The position numbers were made by a program, and so were the translations under genes. Shown piece after piece: positions 1 to 4,555 of a stretch of DNA of 5,279 bases. How positions within the stretch are numbered: the first letter of the stretch is position 1; every line of letters begins with the position of its first letter. The notes below the pieces were generated by a model that did no database searches, had not been told where the DNA came from, and saw nothing but the letters and a program-made list of their open reading frames with translations. Source of the stretch: Coleofasciculus sp. S288. Lineage in GTDB: Bacteria; Cyanobacteriota; Cyanobacteriia; Cyanobacteriales; Coleofasciculaceae. Location: assembly GCA_020216575.1 (NCBI GenBank), contig JAIUYC010000384.1:1-5279 (forward strand). Reading direction: 5' to 3'.

Positions 1-559
1 TGCTTGGGGCAAGGTTTTTAATAGTGACAGGCTGCCCATCACTCAATTTTGCCAAATTAACTCCATTCAGCAAGAGTTCAAACGAGTCATTGTACATGCT
101 ATCGACAAACTCGAGGAACTCTTCTGACCCAAATACATATTGGAAGGATAACTTATCCGCTGTCGCGTCCGCATCAAACTCAATCGTTAGGTTAATTAAG
201 TCGTCCTCCTCGGAGGGTTCGCCAAAATCAGTACTTGGCTCGTTGCCCTCCATATCCAAATCAATATCCTCAGTATTCTCGCCTGGTAGCTGTTCTACTC
301 TGCCAGTACTCAAAACGATGCCCGATCCCAATCCGAAAGGGTCATCGCTGAAGAGACCAAAAGCAGCAGGATCTCCCGTGGTAGTAATTTTGAAATTGCT
401 CAATCCAGTAGCATTACCTAATAGGGTGTTCAGTAAATCAGAACCATTGTTATTGGGGGTTATGCTGAAAGCTACGGTTGCTTCCGGAGAAGTAAAAAGG
501 CTGAATGCAGTAGTGGTAGCAACAGCTACGGCTGTAGTAATTTTAGAAAAAAGTCTCAT
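1..559 (-). CDS. Choice-of-anchor L domain secreted protein, N-terminal part (cut by left edge)
   Basis: An open frame of 186 codons runs from ATG at 559-557 off the left edge. The start is well fixed, because an in-frame TGA lies only two codons upstream (563-565). Residues 1-30 look like a Sec signal peptide: MRLFSKITT, then an Ala/Val/Thr-rich hydrophobic stretch, then a likely cleavage near AFS (30-32). The rest matches the choice-of-anchor L pattern as I know it: GSGIVLSTG (78-86), an acidic Gly/Pro/Asp loop (93-121), LTIEFDADA (124-132), FQYVFGSEEFLEFV (139-152), YNDSFELLLNGV (156-167). Such proteins are exported and carry one of several C-terminal anchors; in cyanobacteria this is often PEP-CTERM, but here the C-terminus is outside the window. 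There is no strong Shine-Dalgarno sequence. The molecular function is unknown; a surface or matrix role is inferred. The next gene upstream is also an exosortase cargo gene on the same strand. The plus-strand reading of this stretch is a shadow. Confidence 0.88.
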   Translation of the reverse strand, partial: MRLFSKITTAVAVATTTAFSLFTSPEATVAFSITPNNNGSDLLNTLLGNATGLSNFKITTTGDPAAFGLFSDDPFGLGSGIVLSTGRVEQLPGENTEDIDLDMEGNEPSTDFGEPSEEDDLINLTIEFDADATADKLSFQYVFGSEEFLEFVDSMYNDSFELLLNGVNLAKLSDGQPVTIKNLAPS

Positions 560-572
560 GGAGTCAAAAAGC

Positions 573-582
573 TAGATGTTGA
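573..582 (-). promoter_or_regulatory. Shared leader motif TCAACATCTA, copy 1
   Basis: Read on the minus strand, TCAACATCTA ends 13 bases before the ATG of the choice-of-anchor L gene and is followed by GCTTTTTGACTC. The same 10 bases, also followed by a pyrimidine/T-rich stretch and TGA, occur before the PEP-CTERM gene at 2744-2753. The position just upstream of the start codon suggests a 5'-UTR element (translation control, or an antisense/sRNA target) rather than a promoter, but this is inference from two copies only. Confidence 0.4.
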
Positions 583-756
583 CAGTCGAGATACTCAGAA
601 GCAAACGCATTCAAGCTTTCAAGTATTACTAGAAACACCCGCTTATCCAACATTTATTTGCGGCTTATTTACTGCGCTGCAAAATAAATATTAATCAGAA
701 CCATCCGAGTAAATACTGGCATATTGTTTGATGAATGACCAGGCTACTGATTGCTT

Positions 757-858
757 TTTACACAAAAAAAACCTTAGGATAAAAATTTAATAAACTTTCA
801 GTTATTCTAATTTTTTTTCAACTAAAGTTTTTTAAATTTTGTTCCCGCTTTGTGTAAA
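757..858. repeat. AT-rich tract bounded by inverted TTTACACAAA copies
   Basis: TTTACACAAA (757-766) and its exact reverse complement TTTGTGTAAA (849-858) flank 82 bases that are almost all A and T, including runs of eight As and eight or more Ts. The arrangement could be a pair of binding sites for a DNA-bending regulator, or simply the AT-rich promoter zone of the choice-of-anchor L gene. A 10-base inverted match within such biased sequence could also be chance. Confidence 0.35.
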
Positions 859-869
859 GTTTTGGTCAA

Positions 870-952
870 GCTCTCAGCCGTCTACGGTTAGTGCCGTAGG
901 GCAGGAAGGTTCCCTAGCTCTCCCGTACTTCTGGTAGAAAACCCAGTTTTTT
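870..952. other. Possible structured RNA element in the surface-gene leader
   Basis: This GC-richer block stands out from its AT-rich surroundings. It holds a perfect 6-base-pair hairpin, CTACGG (882-887) with CCGTAG (894-899) around the loop TTAGTG. A second weak stem, CTGG (931-934) with CCAG (943-946), is followed on the plus strand by TTTTTT (947-952). On the minus strand the block would lie about 310 bases upstream of the choice-of-anchor L start; on the plus strand the last stem plus T-run resembles a weak terminator for a small transcript. I do not recognise it as any riboswitch class I know. Confidence 0.3.
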
Positions 953-966
953 GAGCATGGGGCATA

Positions 967-994
967 GGAAATGCCTTATTCAGCAAGCATTTCC
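967..994. repeat. 8-base inverted repeat (hairpin candidate)
   Basis: GGAAATGC (967-974) and GCATTTCC (987-994) can form an 8-base-pair stem with a 12-base loop. A competing stem, GGCAT (961-965) with ATGCC (971-975), overlaps it. It lies about 160 bases past the stop of the PEP-CTERM gene and could act in mRNA 3'-end formation, but no U-tract follows it on the minus strand. Confidence 0.35.
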
Positions 995-1015
995 GCAACA
1001 TTGCACTAGCATTTG

Positions 1016-1034
1016 GTGTAGGCGATCGCTACAC
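1016..1034. repeat. HIP1 palindrome inside a hairpin
   Basis: GCGATCGC (HIP1, 1022-1029) is the highly over-represented palindrome of many cyanobacterial genomes. Here it is embedded in a larger inverted repeat: GTGTAG (1016-1021) pairs with CTACAC (1029-1034), leaving seven bases of the HIP1 core as the loop. It lies in the non-coding stretch downstream of the PEP-CTERM gene. Confidence 0.7.
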
Positions 1035-1151
1035 TGACTACACGACGTTACTCTTGATGCGTTCTGTTCCCGGTGAGAGTTGGCGAAAACGAGAAGGAAA
1101 CGCTGAAAACCCTGATGAGAATTAGTTTCGGTTACGAACTTCAGCTTTTTG

Positions 1152-2720
1152 CTACCGTTTGCGCTTCCATACTGCACCCATACTGAAAGCTCCAAATGCT
1201 AAGACGCCTAGCACTGAACTGGGTTCGGGAATTTTTTGCTCGACAATAGTTTCATCAGTATCCGTATTAGTATCAGTCCCTGGGTTTTCAGAAATCGGTT
1301 GAGGGGCAAACGTGTCAACCGTGAAGGAACCGTAAGCATAACCGCCATCACCATCAGAGACTCGCAGCCCCACTGGATAGGTACCCTCCTGCCCAAAGGA
1401 CCATTGCCCACTCAAACCTGTGAAGTCATCGAATAGGCCATCTCCATTCAAGTCCCAATCAAACGTGAGAAGATCGTAAATGCCTGGGTCTATAGCTGCC
1501 GCCCCGAAATCAAACCACTCGTTAGTCTTAACCCTCAAGTTTTGGGTCAGTTGGGTAATGGTTGGGGCAACATTTAAGACATTCAGCGTTCTGGTCAGAA
1601 TGTTACTAAACGCATTGTCTTTATCTTGTGCTTGACCGATAAAGGTAAACTCACCCTCATCGGCAAAGGTTCCCAGATACGCGCTTGTGGAGCGAGTACC
1701 AGACGTCAGCCAATCAGTGCCAACATAGTTGTCGTTAATAAAAAAGTTCTGCCAATCTGCGCCCGGATCAGTGGCAGCTAACCAGGCTGAAGCATCTTGA
1801 CCTTCGTAAATTGTGTCATTAGAAAGGTTAAAAGCCGTGAGGGTTGGAGCGACGTTTAAAACATTAAGTGTACTGGTCACAGGATTACTATACAGACCGT
1901 CCTCGTCTCTTGCTTGCGCCGTATACAGATGTACACCGTTATCAGCAAAGAAACCTAGATAGGTGCTGATTGAACGAGTTCCCGAACGACTGAAATCTGT
2001 ACCGAGATTGCCGCCATTGAGGAAAAAAGCGACTGTATCCTCTCCTGGCTCGGTAGCATACAAGGTTGTAGAAGTCGATTGACCTTCATAAATGGTCGGT
2101 AGAGAGAAATAAAGTGTTGGCGCGGCATTTCTAACGACTGGATTGCTTGGCTGAACGGGATCGTAGCCGCTACCGCTATCAGTATCAGCACGGAATTGCA
2201 TCGTTCCTGTAAATCCGCCGCCCCAATACAGTGATATCGTTCCAAAGAGGTCTCCCAGTGAGATATCTATCGGGTCAGAGTAAGCCCACCCATTCGGACT
2301 TTGTCCAGAAAGGGGTTCAAAGGCCCAACCATCGGCTGAACCCTCTGTCTGTGGTAGATTATCCCCATAGGGATAAATATCAAAAAGGGCGTTGCCAGCA
2401 ATTGCATCAATAACTAAGGAAGTCATGCCTTGACCATAATTGCTCAACGTCCAAGGTGAATCAAAGCTATTACCGGATTGGATTAAAGACCACCCACTGC
2501 CAAAAGCTCCTCCAGTTTCCTTGCCCGTAGCACCCCAAATAGCCGTTTGGGCGGTGCCATCCAAGAAACTGGCAGTCACCCGCATTCCGCCCATCATGTT
2601 TCCATAGGTAGAAAAGCCGACAAGGGTGGTTGCCGATGAAGGAAGTGCTACTGCTCCTACAAGGATAAATGTTGCTCCAAGGATGGAAGTTGATTGGTTT
2701 TTCAAAAAAGAGCTAATCAT
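1152..2720 (-). CDS. PEP-CTERM surface protein with two Ig-like repeats and a PKD-like domain
   Basis: This 522-residue protein starts at ATG 2720-2718; an in-frame TGA five codons upstream (2736-2738) makes it the only reasonable start. Residues 1-30 form a signal peptide with a hydrophobic core (about 13-27) ending SSA. Residues 31-180 are a Gly/Trp-rich extracellular domain of a kind I associate with cyanobacterial PEP-CTERM proteins. Two related units follow, 198-288 and 289-382, each with TIYEGQ, a PGxD segment, GTD, SGTRS, YLGxFAD, AQxxDxD and TLNVLN. Residues 383-470 look PKD-like, with the calcium-loop-like DWDLNGDGLFDD (421-432). A Thr/Asp-rich linker (481-490) leads to the sorting signal: IPEPSS (497-502), a short transmembrane segment and the tail KRKR. 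In the known pathway an exosortase cleaves at PEP and attaches the protein to the cell surface or matrix; the exosortase gene is not in this window. The ligand or function is unknown. Confidence 0.93.
   Translation of the reverse strand: MISSFLKNQSTSILGATFILVGAVALPSSATTLVGFSTYGNMMGGMRVTASFLDGTAQTAIWGATGKETGGAFGSGWSLIQSGNSFDSPWTLSNYGQGMTSLVIDAIAGNALFDIYPYGDNLPQTEGSADGWAFEPLSGQSPNGWAYSDPIDISLGDLFGTISLYWGGGFTGTMQFRADTDSGSGYDPVQPSNPVVRNAAPTLYFSLPTIYEGQSTSTTLYATEPGEDTVAFFLNGGNLGTDFSRSGTRSISTYLGFFADNGVHLYTAQARDEDGLYSNPVTSTLNVLNVAPTLTAFNLSNDTIYEGQDASAWLAATDPGADWQNFFINDNYVGTDWLTSGTRSTSAYLGTFADEGEFTFIGQAQDKDNAFSNILTRTLNVLNVAPTITQLTQNLRVKTNEWFDFGAAAIDPGIYDLLTFDWDLNGDGLFDDFTGLSGQWSFGQEGTYPVGLRVSDGDGGYAYGSFTVDTFAPQPISENPGTDTNTDTDETIVEQKIPEPSSVLGVLAFGAFSMGAVWKRKR
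1155..1232 (-). other. PEP-CTERM sorting signal of the surface protein
   Basis: Codons 497-522 encode the three classic parts of the exosortase signal: the PEP motif (P498-E499-P500), a hydrophobic span (about 503-517) rich in Val, Leu, Ala, Gly and Phe, and the basic tail WKRKR at the very C-terminus. No residue follows the basic cluster, as expected for this signal. Confidence 0.92.
1575..2129 (-). repeat. Two tandem domain repeats coding for Ig-like units
   Basis: Codons 198-288 (1857-2129) and 289-382 (1575-1856) encode diverged copies of one domain of about 91-94 residues. The junctions NAAPT, NVAPT and NVAPT fall at residues 198, 289 and 383. DNA identity is visible at the junctions (for example TTTAAAACATTAAGTGT near 1855 against TTTAAGACATTCAGCGT near 1572), while the interiors have diverged. 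This points to an old duplication rather than a recent expansion. Confidence 0.8.
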
Positions 2721-2743
2721 AGAACCTGTCGCTGCTCAAAGGG

Positions 2744-2753
2744 TAGATGTTGA
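2744..2753 (-). promoter_or_regulatory. Shared leader motif TCAACATCTA, copy 2
   Basis: On the minus strand TCAACATCTA is followed by CCCTTTGAGCAG and ends 23 bases before the ATG of the PEP-CTERM gene. It is the exact partner of the copy before the choice-of-anchor L gene. The only purine-rich stretch near this ATG is ACAGG, spaced four bases from the ATG, so start recognition may not depend on a classical Shine-Dalgarno sequence. Confidence 0.4.
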
Positions 2754-2840
2754 AGCTACAGCCGATTTGGATAGGGGAGTTTTAAGGGACGACAGAATGC
2801 TCGTTCAGCCCACGGCAATGACCAAGCCCTAAAGGGGCAG

Positions 2841-2868
2841 GTTGTAGGTTTTAGGTTTTAGGCTGTAG
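2841..2868. repeat. Degenerate heptamer tandem repeat, four units
   Basis: On the plus strand the units are GTTGTAG, GTTTTAG, GTTTTAG and GCTGTAG, end to end. Short tandem heptamer repeats of this sort (STRR-like) are a known feature of cyanobacterial intergenic DNA. This one lies about 120 bases upstream of the PEP-CTERM start and could fall in its promoter or 5' leader. Confidence 0.7.
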
Positions 2869-2962
2869 GGACTTTAATGTTTATTCCTCCCACCTACTCC
2901 CTAGCACCGAACACCTCTCAAGGGTGGGACACGACCTTCTCAAGCCAAAAAGAGGAATTCAA

Positions 2963-2986
2963 CATCTCCCTTGGTGGGGGAAGATG
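2963..2986. repeat. Small hairpin
   Basis: CATCT (2963-2967) pairs with AGATG (2982-2986), and CCC (2968-2970) can continue the stem with the G-run at 2976-2980 if A2981 is bulged. No T-run follows on either strand, so a terminator role is not supported. Confidence 0.35.
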
Positions 2987-3116
2987 CTATCTTGAGACGC
3001 TACAGGTTAATTAGTGTTCCTATATCTCCAGCCCAACTACTTACAGCAGTTTTCACTTGCATGCACTGCATTGAGGAAACATCATGAGCAATCGGGATTG
3101 AGCTGAGATATCTATG

Positions 3117-3131
3117 TTGCCGCGTCCCTAC
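3117..3131 (+). repeat. Direct repeat TTGCCGYGTCCCTAC, copy 1
   Basis: The sequence TTGCCGCGTCCCTAC matches the copy at 3249-3263 at 14 of 15 positions. The element resembles half of an inverted repeat family (ending TGTCCCTAC) that I associate with small mobile repeats in cyanobacterial genomes; that link is recollection, not something seen here. Confidence 0.5.
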
Positions 3132-3248
3132 CAAACACCTGTCTTAAACTCGAATAAAAACCGTTGCAATTGGCATTACGAAGCAACATCAGCACGAGCC
3201 ACGATAACAGCTTAGCCTAAAAATCGCAACGTCTGGGAGCGCACCTAT

Positions 3249-3263
3249 TTGCCGTGTCCCTAC
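3249..3263 (+). repeat. Direct repeat TTGCCGYGTCCCTAC, copy 2
   Basis: The sequence TTGCCGTGTCCCTAC differs from copy 1 by one base. The reverse complement of its core, GGGACACG, occurs at 2927-2934 (in GGTGGGACACGAC), so an inverted partner may exist about 320 bases away. Confidence 0.5.
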
Positions 3264-3290
3264 TCCAAGGTTGCAGCTTTTTGCTGGAAC

Positions 3291-3330
3291 TTGTAGGTTT
3301 GAACTCGAATTATCGAGTTTAAACCTGCAA
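3291..3330. terminator. Long hairpin after minE, possible min operon 3' end
   Basis: Bases 3291-3308 pair with 3313-3330 around the loop ATTA, giving 18 pairs of which two are G-T wobbles. This is the strongest hairpin in the window, 40 bases past the minE stop, where the min transcript would end. No U-tract follows it on the minus strand, so it is not a canonical intrinsic terminator; it may stabilise the mRNA 3' end or be a dispersed palindromic repeat. Confidence 0.5.
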
Positions 3331-3370
3331 ACTTCGAGCTTGGAACTCGGAATTTTGACTAGCTAACTAA

Positions 3371-3661
3371 TTACTCGAGTGATGCCACTGGGGGTTCGTC
3401 CTTGACGCGCCGGATGGGTAGATTGGCAATCAATGCCGTGACCCGTTGGTTGCTCTCTAAGGAAAACTCCAACCCCTCAGTATCAATCTCAACGTATCGA
3501 GAGACGACTTCCAGGATTTCATTGCGCATCGACTCAATCATTTTAGGGCTGAGGTCAGCGCGATCGTGGGCGATCACGAGTTGGAGGCGGCGTTTGACTT
3601 CCACTCGACTGTTGCTGGCACCAGTCCAGGGAAAAAGTCGTTCCAGAAGTTCGCTAATCAT
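3371..3661 (-). CDS. minE: Cell division topological specificity factor MinE
   Basis: MinE binds MinD on the membrane, stimulates its ATPase and displaces MinC. This drives the Min oscillation that leaves the mid-cell free for FtsZ. The 96-residue product has the normal MinE layout. Residues 1-10 ([10 protein letters not shown]) resemble the N-terminal membrane-targeting helix. Residues 20-32 (around [14 protein letters not shown]) are the MinD-contact segment. Residues 40-83 form the dimerisation/topological specificity domain, with the signature [12 protein letters not shown] (49-60) that aligns with ILEVICKYVQID of the E. coli protein. A short tail ([10 protein letters not shown], 87-96) follows and is probably disordered. 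Start at ATG 3661-3659; no clear Shine-Dalgarno is visible, as is common in cyanobacteria. It is the last gene of the minC-minD-minE operon, 96 bases after minD. Confidence 0.97.
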   Translation of the reverse strand: MISELLERLFPWTGASNSRVEVKRRLQLVIAHDRADLSPKMIESMRNEILEVVSRYVEIDTEGLEFSLESNQRVTALIANLPIRRVKDEPPVASLE

Positions 3662-3673
3662 GAGACTTGCATC

Positions 3674-3701
3674 AGGTATGAGGTGTGAGGTGTGAGGTGT
3701 G
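3674..3701. repeat. Heptamer tandem repeat between minD and minE
   Basis: Four units on the plus strand, AGGTATG then three copies of AGGTGTG, followed by degenerate remains (AGTGGTGAGG). In the min transcript this is read as a pyrimidine/adenine-rich CACCTCA-type repeat that ends 12 bases before the minE start codon, and it occupies part of the 96-base minD-minE spacer. Such STRR-like repeats can vary in copy number by slippage. Confidence 0.85.
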
Positions 3702-3757
3702 AGTGGTGAGGTTGGAGTTATGAGTTAGTTGTTGAAGCAAAATTCAAAGCTCATAAC

Positions 3758-4555
3758 TTAACCTCTAAACAGGCGACGGATGCGGTTGATCAGGTTATCG
3801 TGTTCTGCCATCAGGTCGAGGAAGGGAACGTTTTCTCCTTCTAATCGCTGTGCAATGTTGTGTACCGCAATTCCAGGAAGGGAGAGATGTTCTGCCAAGG
3901 CTAAGGGTTCGCCTTTGTTAGTAGAGATAATGACACGCTCATCGTCGGGGACAATTCCAATCAGGGGGATGGCGAGAATTTCTTGGACATCCTGGACGGA
4001 CATCATCTGATCGGCTTGCACCATCGCGGGTTTTAATCGGTTAACAATTAGGTGAATGCGCTTGATGCCTTGGGCTTCCAGCAAGCCAATAACTCGGTCA
4101 GCGTCCCGCACGGCGGCAATTTCTGGTGTGGTGACAATTAAGGCTTCTTGAGCAGCTGAGATTGCATTTCTAAACCCCATTTCAATCCCTGCGGGGCTGT
4201 CAACCAAAATGTACTCGTACTTCTCACTTAACTCGCCCAATAACTTTTTCATTTGGTCGGGGCTGACGGCTTCTTTCGAGCGGCTTTGGGCGGCGGGTAA
4301 CAAGACGAGTCCCTCTTGGCGCTTGTCTTTCACCAATGCCTGTTCCAATCGACATTGCCCTGCTAGGACTTCTATCGCTGTGTAGACGACCCGATTTTCC
4401 AGTCCTAATAGCAAATCTAGGTTTCTCAACCCAAAATCTGCATCGACTAGGGCAACTTGACGACCCAAGCGAGCGATCGCCACCCCTAAATTAGCAGTAA
4501 TTGTAGTTTTACCCACCCCTCCTTTGCCAGAGGTGATAACAATAATACGACTCAT
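3758..4555 (-). CDS. minD: Septum site-determining ATPase MinD
   Basis: MinD is a peripheral membrane ATPase of the ParA/MinD family. The ATP-bound dimer sits on the membrane, recruits MinC to block FtsZ assembly, and is released by MinE. The 265-residue protein has full family length. It shows the deviant Walker A motif GKGGVGKTT (10-18, with signature Lys11 and Lys16), the switch I region VDADFGLRNLD (37-47), Walker B ILVDSPAG (116-123), the nucleotide-base loop VNRLKP (171-176), and the C-terminal amphipathic membrane-targeting helix LINRIRRLFRG (255-265). All key residues are intact. The start ATG (4555-4553) overlaps the minC stop in the sequence ATGA, implying translational coupling; ends at TAA 3760-3758. 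The second gene of a minC-minD-minE operon. Confidence 0.98.
   Translation of the reverse strand: MSRIIVITSGKGGVGKTTITANLGVAIARLGRQVALVDADFGLRNLDLLLGLENRVVYTAIEVLAGQCRLEQALVKDKRQEGLVLLPAAQSRSKEAVSPDQMKKLLGELSEKYEYILVDSPAGIEMGFRNAISAAQEALIVTTPEIAAVRDADRVIGLLEAQGIKRIHLIVNRLKPAMVQADQMMSVQDVQEILAIPLIGIVPDDERVIISTNKGEPLALAEHLSLPGIAVHNIAQRLEGENVPFLDLMAEHDNLINRIRRLFRG
4473..4480. repeat. HIP1 site inside minD
   Basis: A perfect GCGATCGC octamer within the coding sequence, about 75-82 bases after the minD start codon. It supports a cyanobacterial origin of the chromosome. Confidence 0.9.

Larger units (their letters stand above)
560..1151. other. Intergenic region between the two surface-protein genes
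   Basis: I see no convincing gene in this 592-base gap; short frames here lack start context and protein-like composition. It is the 3' flank of the PEP-CTERM gene and the 5' flank of the choice-of-anchor L gene. From right to left it holds a HIP1-containing hairpin (1016-1034), an 8-base inverted repeat (967-994), a block with several short hairpins (870-952), a very AT-rich tract (about 755-860) bounded by inverted TTTACACAAA copies, and a leader motif next to the start codon (573-582). No hairpin is followed by a clear T-run on the minus strand, so I cannot place a terminator for the PEP-CTERM gene. I could not assign a promoter with a good -35/-10 pair. Confidence 0.7.
2721..3370. other. 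Repeat-rich intergenic region between PEP-CTERM gene and minE
   Basis: These 650 bases hold no gene I can support; the only frame of size (2626-2832, plus strand) overlaps the PEP-CTERM signal-peptide region and is a shadow. From left to right the region contains the leader of the PEP-CTERM gene (about 2721-2840), a heptamer repeat (2841-2868), a small hairpin (2963-2986), two near-identical 15-base direct repeats (3117-3131 and 3249-3263), and a long hairpin with scattered AACTCGAAT units (3291-3330) shortly after the minE stop. No tRNA-like cloverleaf was recognised. Confidence 0.7.

Noticed and set aside
24..575. Plus-strand frame of 183 codons
   Set aside because: Ser/Val-rich shadow of the minus-strand choice-of-anchor L gene, which has a signal peptide and recognisable domain motifs.
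642..650. TTATCCAAC as a DnaA box
   Set aside because: A near match to TTATCCACA but a single site without a cluster or other origin features.
600..720. Promoter for the choice-of-anchor L gene (TTTACT with TATTTA at 17-base spacing on the minus strand)
   Set aside because: The -10 hexamer matches only three of six consensus positions, and equally poor pairs can be found nearby in AT-rich sequence.
870..952. Known riboswitch (c-di-GMP, cobalamin, glnA-type) in the leader
   Set aside because: The diagnostic core sequences I know for these classes are not present on either strand.
980..1195. Minus-strand frame of 71 codons overlapping the end of the PEP-CTERM gene
   Set aside because: It overlaps the PEP-CTERM tail in another frame, is Cys-rich without a pattern, and passes through the HIP1 hairpin. 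It has no support as a protein.
2626..2832. Plus-strand frame of 68 codons
   Set aside because: It lies across the signal-peptide end of the PEP-CTERM gene and its leader; no domain or start signal.
2841..2868. CRISPR-like array
   Set aside because: Units are 7 bases, contiguous and without spacers; this is a short tandem repeat.
3402..3695. Plus-strand frame of 97 codons
   Set aside because: Antisense shadow of minE; Arg/Ser-rich composition typical of a reverse-strand reading.
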